From positions 1-64,000 of the forward strand of contig CAITMJ010000002.1 of assembly GCA_903893545.1 (NCBI GenBank): a stretch of 64,000 bases of DNA, in the 5' to 3' direction. Below the pieces are notes generated by a model. The model searched no databases. It worked only from the letters and a program-made list of their open reading frames with translations, and was not told where the DNA came from. Shown piece by piece: positions 7,417-16,131 of the stretch; positions within the stretch are counted from its first letter, which is position 1; every line of letters begins with the position of its first letter. This stretch comes from an uncultured Chlamydiae bacterium (lineage in GTDB: Bacteria; Chlamydiota; Chlamydiia; Chlamydiales; SM23-39). The position numbers and the translations under genes are program-made.

Positions 7417-9201
7417 TCAAGGTAGCAAATTGGCTAGTTTTTCCAAAATAGAGGTTTGTCTAGAGAACACTTGTTCTGCTTCTTTTGGCTCTAATTCTTT
7501 GATCGATAAAAGGGAAAGATCATAGAGGTGGCACGCAAGAAGAGATGCAATATCGGGCTGTTTTTTTTCTAGCCGAGCAATCGTTTGGATGAGTTTATTG
7601 TTGGTGTTTACAACGAAAGTTTTTTTCGAGAGGAGCTTCGGCAGGGGTTTTCCTTGGGTCAGCGACATGTAATCGCGCATGCGCCGCTCTTCTTCATTGA
7701 GGACAATGAGGCCGGGGAGCTCATCGGAAGAGAGGCTTTTGGCTTCTACTGTGACTTCGCTTCGGTTTAAGGCGCGGCTGATGAGTTCAGCTGTGCGAGA
7801 GCTTTCTGTTTTACCCTCTGCATCGAGCAGGTTTTTTTCTCGAGAGGCATCGAGGAGGGTGTCGTCTAGTTGTCCATCGATGCGCTGGAATTTGCAGGAG
7901 TGCTTATCTTCTAAGAAATTGATGACGGCTGTATCGATGAAGGCGTTGGCATAGAGAAATTCAATCTTTTTATCGCGGTAGATGTTGAGCAGGGGGCCGC
8001 TTCGGTCTTCTGTGGCGTAGAGGATTTTTCCTCCCGGATTGCGCTCGAGGTATTCAGCGGCAGTTGTCCAACTCTCTTCTCCATTTTTCCAGATGATGAG
8101 GTCTTTAACGCGCTCGAAGAACTTATCATCTTGGAGTGCGCCGAGTTTGACGATCATCTCTACATCTGGCCAAGCTTCGATGAATTTTGTGCGGTCGGTT
8201 TTATAGAGAGTTGAAAGGCGATCGGAGACTTTTTTCGAGATGTGGGTGCTGAGTTGTCGGACGTTTTTATCGACTTGGAGATAGGAGCGGGAAACGTTGA
8301 GAGGGATGTCAGGGCTGTCGATCGCTCCGCGGAGGATCATGAGATAGTCGGGGAGGATATCTTTGCAATTGTCGGAGACAAAAACGCGATTGCAGAACAG
8401 TTTGATGGTGCTCTCTTTGGCGTCGAGGCGGCGGTGGAGTTTTGGGAAGTAGAGGATCCCTTTGAGGTTGAATGGATAGTCGACGTTGAGATGGATCCAG
8501 AAGATTGGCTCCGGATCGAGAGGAAACAGGGTGCGATAGAACTCGATGTACTCTTTATCTGTGCATTCGGAGGCGTTTTTCATCCAAAGCGGAGCCTGAT
8601 TGCCGAGCGGTTTGCCATTGAGTTCGATCGGATAGGGGAGGAATTTGCAGTGGCGATCCAGAAGCTGCCGGATTTTTGTCTCTTCAAGGTATTCGAGGCT
8701 CTCTTCGTCGATATAAAGGGTGATGTCGGTTCCGCGCGTTGTACGGGTGCCGGCGTCCATCGAATAGGTGGAGGTGCCATCACAGGTCCAGAAAACGGCG
8801 GGAGCGTCTGTGTAGGAGCGGGTGTCGAGCTCAACTTTGGCTGAAACCATGTAGGCGGAATAAAACCCTAGGCCGAAGTGGCCGATGATTTGCTCTTTTT
8901 CATTTTTGTATTTGTTGACGAACTCTTCAGCGCCAGAAAAAGCGATTTGCGCAATGTACTTTTCCACTTCTTCTGCGGTCATCCCAATGCCGGTATCCGA
9001 GATAGTGATTGTTTTCTTTGCTTTATCGACGCGGACAGAAATGGAGCCTGGATCGGCGCTGAGCAAGATCTTTGCTTTGGTCAAGGCGTCGCAAGCATTG
9101 GAGATGAGCTCGCGAAGAAAAATATCTTTGTCCGAATAGAGCCATTTTTTGATGATCGGGAGGATGTTTTCCGAGTGGATCGAAAGATTTTTCTGTTGCA
9201 T
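7417..9201 (-). CDS. htpG: Molecular chaperone HtpG (Hsp90)
   Basis: Cytosolic Hsp90 family ATP-dependent chaperone. The GHKL ATPase domain shows IFLRELISNACDAL, the ISDTGIGM motif and GHFGLGFYSAYMV. The middle domain carries the conserved LKGILYFP and RGAIDSPDIPLNVSRSYLQ blocks, and the C-terminal dimerisation part follows. The length of 594 residues is a little short of E. coli HtpG, mainly at the C-terminal end. It is divergent from nadE and leads an apparent two-gene unit with the phosphatase gene downstream. Confidence 0.95.
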   Translation of the reverse strand: MQQKNLSIHSENILPIIKKWLYSDKDIFLRELISNACDALTKAKILLSADPGSISVRVDKAKKTITISDTGIGMTAEEVEKYIAQIAFSGAEEFVNKYKNEKEQIIGHFGLGFYSAYMVSAKVELDTRSYTDAPAVFWTCDGTSTYSMDAGTRTTRGTDITLYIDEESLEYLEETKIRQLLDRHCKFLPYPIELNGKPLGNQAPLWMKNASECTDKEYIEFYRTLFPLDPEPIFWIHLNVDYPFNLKGILYFPKLHRRLDAKESTIKLFCNRVFVSDNCKDILPDYLMILRGAIDSPDIPLNVSRSYLQVDKNVRQLSTHISKKVSDRLSTLYKTDRTKFIEAWPDVEMIVKLGALQDDKFFERVKDLIIWKNGEESWTTAAEYLERNPGGKILYATEDRSGPLLNIYRDKKIEFLYANAFIDTAVINFLEDKHSCKFQRIDGQLDDTLLDASREKNLLDAEGKTESSRTAELISRALNRSEVTVEAKSLSSDELPGLIVLNEEERRMRDYMSLTQGKPLPKLLSKKTFVVNTNNKLIQTIARLEKKQPDIASLLACHLYDLSLLSIKELEPKEAEQVFSRQTSILEKLANLLP

Positions 9202-9284
9202 GGAAGCCCTAATTTTTTTATGAGCATTTTAGTCTTAAAGGATCTTGTCGTCAATGGGCAATACTTGGTAAACTAATTTTTCGA

Positions 9285-10913
9285 ATGAAGATACAAGCAT
9301 CTCAGCTCAACTACACGATTGGCGATATCGAGGGGAATACGAAAAAAATCCTCGCAGCGCTGGCGCGCGCCAAGAAAAACGGCGCCGATGTGGTTCTTTT
9401 TTCAGAGCTTTCGATCACTGGTTACCCGCCAGAAGATCTTCTCCTCGACTTTTCCATGGTCGATGCCGCGGAAAAGAAGTTAAGAGAGATTGCCCCTGCG
9501 ACCAAAGGGCTTTTTGTAGCAGTCGGTCTGCCGCGAAGAAATCCGAAGATGAAGGAAAAGCCTCTCCACAATAGCGCGGCTATTTTCATCGATGGGGATC
9601 TGGTTGGATTTAAGGATAAAGTTTTACTCCCCACTTATGATGTGTTCGATGAACGGCGGTTTTTTGAGCCGGGAGGGGAGCAACCTGTTTTTGAGTATCT
9701 CGGGAGGCGGATTGGGGTGACGATTTGCGAAGATATTTGGCAGCATGCTGGCGATGTTGGATTTTCCGATTATTTCCGCGATCCAGTGAAGGAATATGAG
9801 GAACGGGGGATCGATCTTCTGCTCAACCTCTCTGCCTCTCCCTATTATTACAAGCGAGATGATGTGCGGGCAAGTGTCCTCTCTGCCTCTGCAAGAACGC
9901 TTCGGTGTCCGGTGATCTTATGCAACCAGGTGGGAGCGAACGATCAGATCGTATTTGACGGCCACAGTTCTTATGCCAATGAAAAAGGGGATCTGATTCA
10001 GGTCGCAAAAGGGTTTGCTGAAGATGATCTTCTCATCGATTTATCGGTGCTCTCTTGCGTATCGAGAAAAATGCAAACGGGCATTGGAGCTCTCTATAGC
10101 GCGCTTGTGATGGGCGTACGCGATTACTTTTATAAGCAAGGGTTTTCAAAGGCGATTTTGGGCCTTTCCGGCGGCATTGATTCGGCACTCGTCGCATGCA
10201 TTGCGTGTGAGGCTTTAGGGGCTGAAAATGTGCGGGCGCTTGCGCTTCCCTCCCGTTTTTCCTCGCCTGAGAGTCTTATAGACGCTGAGCAATTGGCAAA
10301 CAATCTCGGCATCCTTCTTGAAACGGTTTCCATCGATGAGTTATTCCAACAATATTTGGAGCGTCTTGGGCCTTATTTTGCCACCAGCTCTCTTGTCGAA
10401 GAAAATCTCCAGGCCCGCGTTCGCGGTCAAATTTTGATGGCTTTTGCCAATCAATTTTCTTCGATCCTCCTCAATACGGGCAATAAGAGTGAAATGGCGA
10501 TGGGATACACTACGCTCTACGGCGATATGGCAGGCGGTCTTGGCGTTCTTCACGATGTGATCAAACTAAAAGTGTATGAGCTTTCTCGCTTTGTCAATCG
10601 AGAAAAAGAGGTGATCCCAGAGGCAATTTTGCAAAAGGTTCCCAGCGCAGAGCTTCGCCCCAATCAGAAAGATTCAGATACGCTGCCTCCTTATGAAATC
10701 CTCGATCCGATCTTGGAAGATTACATCGAAGAACATCTCACAGCGCAAGAGATTGCCGATCGGCGCGGCCAGCCGATTGCCTTTATCCAAGAGATCATTC
10801 GGAAGATCCATATCGCGGAATACAAGCGGCGCCAAGCTCCCATCGGCATCCGCGTCACGCGAAAAGCTTTCAGTCGAGGACGCAACGTCCCCATCGTCCA
10901 GAAGTGGATGTGA
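9285..10913 (+). CDS. nadE: Glutamine-dependent NAD+ synthetase
   Basis: Makes NAD+ from nicotinate adenine dinucleotide, with ATP and glutamine. The N-terminal half is a nitrilase-type glutaminase: the Glu in FSELSITGYPPEDLL, the Lys in FKDKVLLPTYD and the Cys in VTICEDIWQ. The C-terminal half is the synthetase with the PP-loop LGLSGGIDSALVA and the NTGNKSEMAMGY block. The length of 542 residues is normal for the two-domain form. It starts 83 bases from the divergent htpG start. Chlamydiaceae are known to take NAD from the host, so a full synthetase fits an environmental lineage. Confidence 0.95.
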   Translation: MKIQASQLNYTIGDIEGNTKKILAALARAKKNGADVVLFSELSITGYPPEDLLLDFSMVDAAEKKLREIAPATKGLFVAVGLPRRNPKMKEKPLHNSAAIFIDGDLVGFKDKVLLPTYDVFDERRFFEPGGEQPVFEYLGRRIGVTICEDIWQHAGDVGFSDYFRDPVKEYEERGIDLLLNLSASPYYYKRDDVRASVLSASARTLRCPVILCNQVGANDQIVFDGHSSYANEKGDLIQVAKGFAEDDLLIDLSVLSCVSRKMQTGIGALYSALVMGVRDYFYKQGFSKAILGLSGGIDSALVACIACEALGAENVRALALPSRFSSPESLIDAEQLANNLGILLETVSIDELFQQYLERLGPYFATSSLVEENLQARVRGQILMAFANQFSSILLNTGNKSEMAMGYTTLYGDMAGGLGVLHDVIKLKVYELSRFVNREKEVIPEAILQKVPSAELRPNQKDSDTLPPYEILDPILEDYIEEHLTAQEIADRRGQPIAFIQEIIRKIHIAEYKRRQAPIGIRVTRKAFSRGRNVPIVQKWM

Positions 10914-10985
10914 GTTATATACACATATGTATCTTCTAGATTCTTAATGTATTACATTCGAACTGTCACATTATGAGATGCTTAT

Positions 10986-12134
10986 CTATGAACCTTTTTG
11001 GAAATCTGAAAGATAGGATTGATATTCGTATGTTTTCCCATATTTTTTTAAGGGGGAACGGGGGACTAGAATATCTAGTTCTATCAATCGATTGATGACT
11101 TTTTGAGTTCCGGCCCTTGTGAACCCAGTCCACTGTTGGACTTTGGCGACATCGACAATGGGCTGCCCAAATAAATGGCGGAGTACGTTCACGCTAGTTG
11201 GCGCTGAAATTTTTCCGAGTTGATGCATTTTTGCCATATCTCGCTCGTGAATTCGGTTGATTCGATAAGCGATTTCAATGGCAGACTTGGCGGTTTCAAC
11301 GATTCCTTCGAGGAAAAAATCAATCCATGATTCAATATTTGAAGGGTCTCCATGGTATTTTTGCAATTGTTCGTAATACATTTTCTGATTTTTTTTGAAA
11401 AAATCAGAGAGATATAATAGCGGGATTTCAAGAATTTTTTCTTGCCAGATAAATAAAGTAATCAATAAACGGCCCGTGCGTCCATTTCCATCGATGAAAG
11501 GATGAATCGTTTCAAATTGAGCGTGTAAAAGGGCGGCTTTGATCAATGGAGGAAGTTCATTTTCTTTTGAATGGATGAACTTTTCTAAATCTCCCAATGC
11601 ACGGGCGACTTCATGAGGAGGCGGTGGCACAAAGCTGGCATTCATTGGAGATGTTCCTCCAATCCAATTTTGGGTATAGCGAATCTCTCCGGGAAATGGG
11701 TTAAAAGAAGATCTAGCTCCAGTCATTAATTTGTCGTGCAGTTCTCGGATTAATCGGGTGGAAAAAGGGAGTGTTTTTAATCTTTTGAGCCCAAAGTTGA
11801 GCGCAGCGATGTAGTGGATAATGTCATCGACATCTGGCGGAAGGTCTGAGCTAGGCACAATTTCCGATGCAATCGCGTCGATCATCGTCGCTTGAGTTCC
11901 TTCGATTTGGCTAGAAGATGCGGCTTCTTTGCGAACAAACATCAAAAGAAAAAAATCCTTGTCAGGCAAGAGTTGTGCGATGCCATCTAATTTCCCAATA
12001 AGCCGCATGGCTTCTGCATGTTTGAGTTCCGTCTTGGAAGAGAGGTGGAGAGGCTCTCTCGGAGGAAAGGGAAGTGGAATAAAGGCTTTATAGCCTGTCG
12101 GCTGTTGTTGGTAATAGCCTATTCTAATGGTCAC
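10986..12134 (-). CDS. Class II Fic protein (AMPylase)
   Basis: Fic-domain enzyme that transfers AMP, or a related nucleotide, to target hydroxyls. The Fic motif HPFIDGNGRTGR is complete, including the catalytic His. An N-terminal helix carries the inhibitory motif SSQIEG, which places it in class II (autoinhibited, Shewanella SoFic-like). A winged-helix-like C-terminus follows (VAKVQQWTGFTRAGTQKVINRL). The length of 382 residues fits that subgroup. The start is GTG, supported by AAGGAG nine bases upstream. An array of inverted AGTATACATT sites lies just upstream and overlaps the likely -10. Whether it acts on host or self proteins cannot be read from sequence. Confidence 0.9.
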   Translation of the reverse strand: MTIRIGYYQQQPTGYKAFIPLPFPPREPLHLSSKTELKHAEAMRLIGKLDGIAQLLPDKDFFLLMFVRKEAASSSQIEGTQATMIDAIASEIVPSSDLPPDVDDIIHYIAALNFGLKRLKTLPFSTRLIRELHDKLMTGARSSFNPFPGEIRYTQNWIGGTSPMNASFVPPPPHEVARALGDLEKFIHSKENELPPLIKAALLHAQFETIHPFIDGNGRTGRLLITLFIWQEKILEIPLLYLSDFFKKNQKMYYEQLQKYHGDPSNIESWIDFFLEGIVETAKSAIEIAYRINRIHERDMAKMHQLGKISAPTSVNVLRHLFGQPIVDVAKVQQWTGFTRAGTQKVINRLIELDILVPRSPLKKYGKTYEYQSYLSDFQKGS

Positions 12135-12167
12135 AGAATGAGCTCCTTAGGACAAAAAATGAAAACC

Positions 12168-12218
12168 AGTATACATTTAAGGTCTCAATGTATACTAAAA
12201 TGGCATTTCAGTATACAT
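12168..12218 (-). promoter_or_regulatory. Operator array and -10 of the Fic gene
   Basis: Three copies of one half-site alternate in orientation: AGTATACATT (12168-12177), AATGTATACT (12187-12196) and AGTATACAT (12210-12218). The first two are perfect inverted copies separated by nine bases. Read on the gene strand, TATACT inside the proximal copy can serve as the -10, placing repressor binding over the promoter. The palindromic GTATAC core is typical of dimeric helix-turn-helix regulators. The regulator is not identified; autoregulation through the Fic C-terminal winged helix is one option. Confidence 0.65.
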
Positions 12219-12251
12219 CTCGTTGCAACGCACTGATAATCAGTTGAGTTT

Positions 12252-12509
12252 TTAGCGTCCTAAGTGAACAGGTGGAGTCGTGGCTAGGATAAAGTGACTG
12301 CCGTGTTCATTTGTGTGGATGGAGAAAATCTCATCGCCGCAGCGAAAGAGGATCTCATAGCCGGGGACGAGTGCCATGGTGGTGCATTTGCCTGGTTCTG
12401 GACATCCGAGCGCTCCATTATTCCATACGACATGCCGGCAGCTGACGAGTTCGACCCGTTGGTGAAGGTAGCTTTCAAGAAGTTGCTCTGCTTGGTATTC
12501 AATCATCAT
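12252..12509 (-). CDS. Conserved small protein, LGCPEPG motif
   Basis: An 85-residue protein of an uncharacterised but recurrent bacterial family. The recognisable core is WNNGALGCPEPGKC followed by ALVPGYEILF and a basic/aromatic segment ending HTNEHG. I know this pattern (W-x-[DN]-G-[AS]-LGCP-x-PG) from hypothetical proteins without assigned function. The start is fixed by a four-base ATGA overlap with the epmA stop and a GGAG seven bases upstream, so translation is coupled to epmA. The upstream ATG at 12521 lacks a ribosome binding site. Its place in the efp-epmA unit suggests co-expression, not a known role. Confidence 0.7.
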   Translation of the reverse strand: MMIEYQAEQLLESYLHQRVELVSCRHVVWNNGALGCPEPGKCTTMALVPGYEILFRCGDEIFSIHTNEHGSHFILATTPPVHLGR

Positions 12510-13441
12510 AAAGAACTCCATGTAAAGGGTAGGACAGAAGAGAGCGTCTCTGCTTTTTCTTTGAGCATGAGAACCCGATCAAAGCCGACCGAGACGCCGC
12601 AGCAATCGGGGAATTTTGGCCCGAAGATCGAGAGGAAGGCTTCATCGAGAGTGTAGGTGGGTTTATTTGCAGCTTTTCGGGCGAAGTTTTCCTCGGTAAA
12701 GCGATGGCGGAGCTCTTGACCGTTGGGCGATTCATGGTATCCGTTGGCCAGCTCTACTCCTTGGCAGTAAATCTCAAAGCGCTCTGCGACAAGCTCGCCA
12801 TTGTATTCAGTGAGCCGGGCAAGCGCGGCTTCATGAGGAGGGTAGTTGCACAAGATAGTCAGTTCGTGTCGATTGAACTTGGGCTCGATGGCATGGGTGA
12901 GGAGGAAGTGGATGAGCGCAGTTCTAGACCAATTGGAGGCGTCTTTAGAGGGGCCAAAGTCTTTCGCTTTTTCTAAAAGCTCTTCGTGAGAGGCGTTTGA
13001 ATAGTCGAGGTTTGCGTAGGTTGCAAAGGCTTCTCGGTAGCCGATTTTTCGCAAGGGGAGGGGACCGAGAAAGAGGGAGACAAAATCGCAGGTCTCTTGG
13101 ATCATTTCTTCAAACGAGATGCCGAGACGGTACCATTCGGCCATGGTAAATTCAGGGTGGTGGAGGCGGCCGATTTCGCCTTGCCGAAACACGTGGCCGA
13201 GGAAGTAAATATCGCCGGAGCCTTGCGTTAAGAGGCGCTTCATGGCGTATTCGGGCGAGGTGTGTAGATAGCCGATCTTGCCAGGGGCGATTTCGGCGGG
13301 GATTACATCGATATTGGAGTCGATCGCAGCATGGGAGTTGAGCGCGCAAGGGTCAACTTCAAGGACACTCCGTTCTTTAAAGAACTCCCTTGCGTTGGCG
13401 AGCATCGCTGCTCTAACGCTAAGCGTTTGCGCGGGAAGCAT
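12506..13441 (-). CDS. epmA: EF-P lysine ligase EpmA
   Basis: A truncated class II lysyl-tRNA synthetase homologue (PoxA/GenX/YjeA) that attaches beta-lysine to EF-P. Motif 2 reads FLGHVFRQGEIGRLHHPEFTM and motif 3 has GVSVGFDRVLML. It has no N-terminal anticodon-binding domain, as expected for EpmA (311 residues). It lies directly after efp, with the start overlapping the efp 3' end by 23 bases. An alternative ATG at 13405 would begin at MLANAREFF without overlap. Neither start has a strong ribosome binding site. EpmB, the lysine aminomutase that supplies beta-lysine, is not in this window. Confidence 0.9.
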   Translation of the reverse strand: MLPAQTLSVRAAMLANAREFFKERSVLEVDPCALNSHAAIDSNIDVIPAEIAPGKIGYLHTSPEYAMKRLLTQGSGDIYFLGHVFRQGEIGRLHHPEFTMAEWYRLGISFEEMIQETCDFVSLFLGPLPLRKIGYREAFATYANLDYSNASHEELLEKAKDFGPSKDASNWSRTALIHFLLTHAIEPKFNRHELTILCNYPPHEAALARLTEYNGELVAERFEIYCQGVELANGYHESPNGQELRHRFTEENFARKAANKPTYTLDEAFLSIFGPKFPDCCGVSVGFDRVLMLKEKAETLSSVLPFTWSSL

Positions 13442-13991
13442 ATTCGCCGGTGCGAGTGTCGACTTTGACTTTTTCCCCTTCGTCGATGAAGATCGGCACT
13501 TGGATCTTGGCGCCGGTTTCGGTGATCGCAGGTTTTAGCACTCGTCCCGAGGTATCGCCGCGAACGCCCGGAGAGGTCTCTGTAATGACCATTTCGAGGA
13601 AGGTGGGGGGCATTACTTCAATGACCTCGCCCTTATAAAAGATCACTTGATAAATCACTTCTTCCATAAGCCAATGCTGCATATCTTTAAGAAGGTCGTT
13701 ATGGATCGTGACCTGATCAAAGGTCTTTTCATCCATAAAGACAGCGCCGTCGGACTCTTTGTAGAGAAAGCGCATCTGGTTCTCTTCGATATCGGCTAAA
13801 TCGAGTTTTTCTCCCGATTTATAAGTGCGCTCGACAACGCGGCCGTTTTTCATATTTTTCATTTTAATTCGGTTAAAAGCTTGGCCCTTGCCGGGTTTAA
13901 CGAATTCATTGTTAATAATGAGGTAAGGTTCGTTATCGACCTCGACTTTCATGCCGACGCGAATTTCATTGGTGCTAGCTGTCATGTTCAA
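13419..13991 (-). CDS. efp: Translation elongation factor P
   Basis: Relieves ribosome stalling at polyproline sequences. The modification loop EFVKPGKGQAF carries the acceptor lysine (residue 35 with this start), matching the E. coli-type loop recognised by EpmA. The C-terminal domain has the signature PPTFLEMVITETSPGVRGDT. The length of 190 residues is normal. A second ATG two codons later is equally possible. It is the first gene of an efp-epmA-small gene unit, and the adjacency with a ligase whose substrate loop is present supports a working modification pathway. Confidence 0.96.
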   Translation of the reverse strand: MNMTASTNEIRVGMKVEVDNEPYLIINNEFVKPGKGQAFNRIKMKNMKNGRVVERTYKSGEKLDLADIEENQMRFLYKESDGAVFMDEKTFDQVTIHNDLLKDMQHWLMEEVIYQVIFYKGEVIEVMPPTFLEMVITETSPGVRGDTSGRVLKPAITETGAKIQVPIFIDEGEKVKVDTRTGEYASRANA

Positions 13992-14053
13992 AATCCACTT
14001 TGATAAAGGCTAAATTATTCCCATTCTTCTCTTAAAAGGCAACAATAGATAAA

Positions 14054-14881
14054 ATGATCCGTATGGAACAAAATCCCTTAGAAGCAGAGATCGCCCGTCA
14101 GACGCTGGAACGCTATTCCGGCTGTGAAGTGGGCCAATTTCATTCAAATTTAATCTTAACGAACTTCCCGCGCTATGTGGATTATTTCGCTGCCAGCCGA
14201 AATGTCCCGGTGTTTGAAGGGTCGATGTTCAAGGTCGCCCACTGCCCCAAAGATGAGGTGAGCATCCTCGATTTTAAGATCGGCTCTCCAGCTGCGGCCC
14301 TTGTCGTCGATATTTGTTCGTTTCTCCCCATCCGCGCCAGTATTCTTTTAGGCATGTGCGGGGGGCTTCGCCGCCGCTACCACGTTGGGGAATATCTCGT
14401 CCCTGTGGCCTCAATCCGCGGAGAAGGAACCTCTGATTACTACTTCCCGATCGAAGTGCCTGCATTGGCCAATTTCTTGATGCAAAAAGCAGTTACCGAT
14501 GTTCTCGAAAAAGAGCAGGCGACCTATCACATTGGCATCACCTATACGACCAACATGCGATTTTGGGAATTTAATGAAGATTTTAAAAATCGGCTCAAAG
14601 TGACCAAGGCGCAAGGGATTGAAATGGAGTGCGCAACTCTTTTTGCAGCTAGCTACAAGCGCAAGTTTACCCTCGGCGCTCTTCTTCTCGTCTCCGATCT
14701 GCCGCTCAATCAAGACGGCATTAAAACCAAGCAAAGTTCTCAGATGATTTACGATACCTATTCGGCCGATCACGTCGAAAAAGGGATCAAGATCTTAAAA
14801 GCGGCGCGCGAAATGCAATCTCGCCAAGTCAAAGGCGCTTATCACCGCAATCTTAGCCCTACAGTGGAAGAGCCGAAGTAA
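14054..14881 (+). CDS. amn: AMP nucleosidase
   Basis: Nucleoside phosphorylase/hydrolase-fold enzyme predicted to split AMP into adenine and ribose 5-phosphate. Visible blocks are ILLGMCGGLRRRYHVGEY and GIEMECATLFAASYKR, the purine-site Glu region of the family, with VSDLPL near the end. At 275 residues it lacks the N-terminal regulatory domain of E. coli Amn (about 480 residues). Chlamydial amn genes next to efp are, as I recall, similarly short. An ATG three codons downstream (14063) is an alternative start, with TAAAAT seven bases before it. A related hydrolase activity cannot be excluded. Confidence 0.82.
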   Translation: MIRMEQNPLEAEIARQTLERYSGCEVGQFHSNLILTNFPRYVDYFAASRNVPVFEGSMFKVAHCPKDEVSILDFKIGSPAAALVVDICSFLPIRASILLGMCGGLRRRYHVGEYLVPVASIRGEGTSDYYFPIEVPALANFLMQKAVTDVLEKEQATYHIGITYTTNMRFWEFNEDFKNRLKVTKAQGIEMECATLFAASYKRKFTLGALLLVSDLPLNQDGIKTKQSSQMIYDTYSADHVEKGIKILKAAREMQSRQVKGAYHRNLSPTVEEPK

Positions 14882-14945
14882 ATCTATATTTTATTACGGA
14901 GCTTGTGGTAGCCTTAGTGTCATTTAATTTTAATGGAGCTAAGGA

Positions 14946-15620
14946 ATGGCGACAATCCAGAAAAGTTGCTCTTGGAATATTTTAAAAACGTTGACTTGTT
15001 CCATAGCGGAGTATCAACCTGTAGTTCCTACAGGTATTAATCATCGCGTCGATACGGTTGCTACAGAAGCTCTCCGCAACCAAAAAGATCCAGAAAAAAT
15101 CAGTTTTAATGGAGATGTTGGCCGTATATTTAACGGCGTTCATTTCCCGGGAGAAAGAGCGAAATTTGAACCCACATCGCAGCATTGGGACTCTGTGAAT
15201 AGCACATCTCTTTCTGAGGTCGTAAGAAGCATGGGTTTTTTGAGCACATCCTCCGATTCTTTTTTTTCGGCGATCGCAGTTGATGGTTACAGAAGTGGGC
15301 GAGTTGCTCTCAGAGTTTACATTCGCCATAGTGAGGATCGGGATTTAGCAAAAGAGTATTTGCAAAAAGAAGGGATCGTTTTTAATTCCAACGATGTCTA
15401 TTCATTCGCTTCTGGTTTTTATAAGACAGAAGATGTTGAAAATCTAAAAATTTTGTTTCAAATTCTCGTAAAACATAACGAAATTCCTCAAGCGCAATTC
15501 AAACTCATACAGTCTTTAGTAGAAAAAGGAGATTGGAAGGCCGTCACTCCTCTACAAAAGAGTTGGGGTTGGTTCAGTGGCTTTGCTAGTTCAGTTGGGC
15601 TTTCGGATTTTACTTTGTAG
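14946..15620 (+). CDS. Unknown protein, possible ART-like effector
   Basis: No family recognised with confidence. The segment SMGFLSTSSDSFFSAIAV resembles the F-x-STS strand of R-S-E class ADP-ribosyltransferases. It is preceded by GRIFNGVHFP, where a catalytic Arg would be expected, and followed by ALRVYIRHSED and KEGIVFNSNDVYSF, where the ExE loop would fall. The second acidic position is not clear. There is no signal peptide or membrane helix. AAGGA precedes the ATG. It is nine bases upstream of a U-box gene, so the two probably form an operon. The pair sits where efp/amn and tkt are contiguous in Chlamydia, marking it as accessory. Confidence 0.55.
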   Translation: MATIQKSCSWNILKTLTCSIAEYQPVVPTGINHRVDTVATEALRNQKDPEKISFNGDVGRIFNGVHFPGERAKFEPTSQHWDSVNSTSLSEVVRSMGFLSTSSDSFFSAIAVDGYRSGRVALRVYIRHSEDRDLAKEYLQKEGIVFNSNDVYSFASGFYKTEDVENLKILFQILVKHNEIPQAQFKLIQSLVEKGDWKAVTPLQKSWGWFSGFASSVGLSDFTL

Positions 15621-15629
15621 GAAGATGAT

Positions 15630-16127
15630 ATGGCAGCAGTAAGTTCATCCATGGATGCAAATAATTTAATGAAAATGCTCGTGTGTCCCGTGGAATTAGA
15701 ACCTTTAACCACTGCGGTTAACCTCATTCCCTGTGGTCATACGATCAATGCAGCTGTGGCAGAAAAGCTATACGGGATCATGCAAAATCAATCCTTTGTG
15801 GAAAAACAAGAGAAGACGTGTCCAGAATGTCGAACGATTGTAAAAGCCTATTATCCAGATTATAAAATTCGCGAAATCGCTTCGATGATTTGTTCTCCTG
15901 TAGCGGCAAAGAAAAAGAGCCTTCTAGAGGTAGAAGATCTTCTTCTCGAAATAAGAGATTCTTTCGAGGAGAAGGAAAATTCCCTCCCTGTTGAGAGGAG
16001 CCTTCGTCAAAGGAGCATTTCAGTTCTTTCTGGACGCCTCACGCCTTTAAGATCTGATACACCCTATATGGGATGTTTTGGGGGTTTTTCCAGTTTGCTC
16101 GGATTTGGCGGAAATTTGCCTCTTTGA
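15630..16127 (+). CDS. U-box/RING-like protein, candidate E3 ligase
   Basis: A 165-residue protein with an N-terminal U-box-like domain (residues about 15-90): VCPVELEP, IPCGHTIN and TCPECRTIV, followed by YYPDYKIREI, which corresponds to the conserved end of U-boxes. Cys19, Cys35, His37, Cys64 and Cys67 are present, but the second zinc cysteine of a RING (CPxC) is Glu, which favours a U-box. Such domains recruit ubiquitin-charged E2 enzymes in eukaryotes, so a host-directed role is inferred. The rest is a charged helix and a Ser/Gly-rich tail. AGGAAG precedes the ATG. Confidence 0.72.
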   Translation: MAAVSSSMDANNLMKMLVCPVELEPLTTAVNLIPCGHTINAAVAEKLYGIMQNQSFVEKQEKTCPECRTIVKAYYPDYKIREIASMICSPVAAKKKSLLEVEDLLLEIRDSFEEKENSLPVERSLRQRSISVLSGRLTPLRSDTPYMGCFGGFSSLLGFGGNLPL

Positions 16128-16131
16128 GCTA

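Noticed and set aside
8242..8844. 200-codon open frame antisense to htpG
   Set aside because: Shadow of the Hsp90 middle domain; no start context and composition typical of antisense reading.
10914..10985. Palindromic TATATACACATATGTAT after nadE
   Set aside because: Short, AT-rich, no T run and no second copy seen; not enough to call an operator or terminator.
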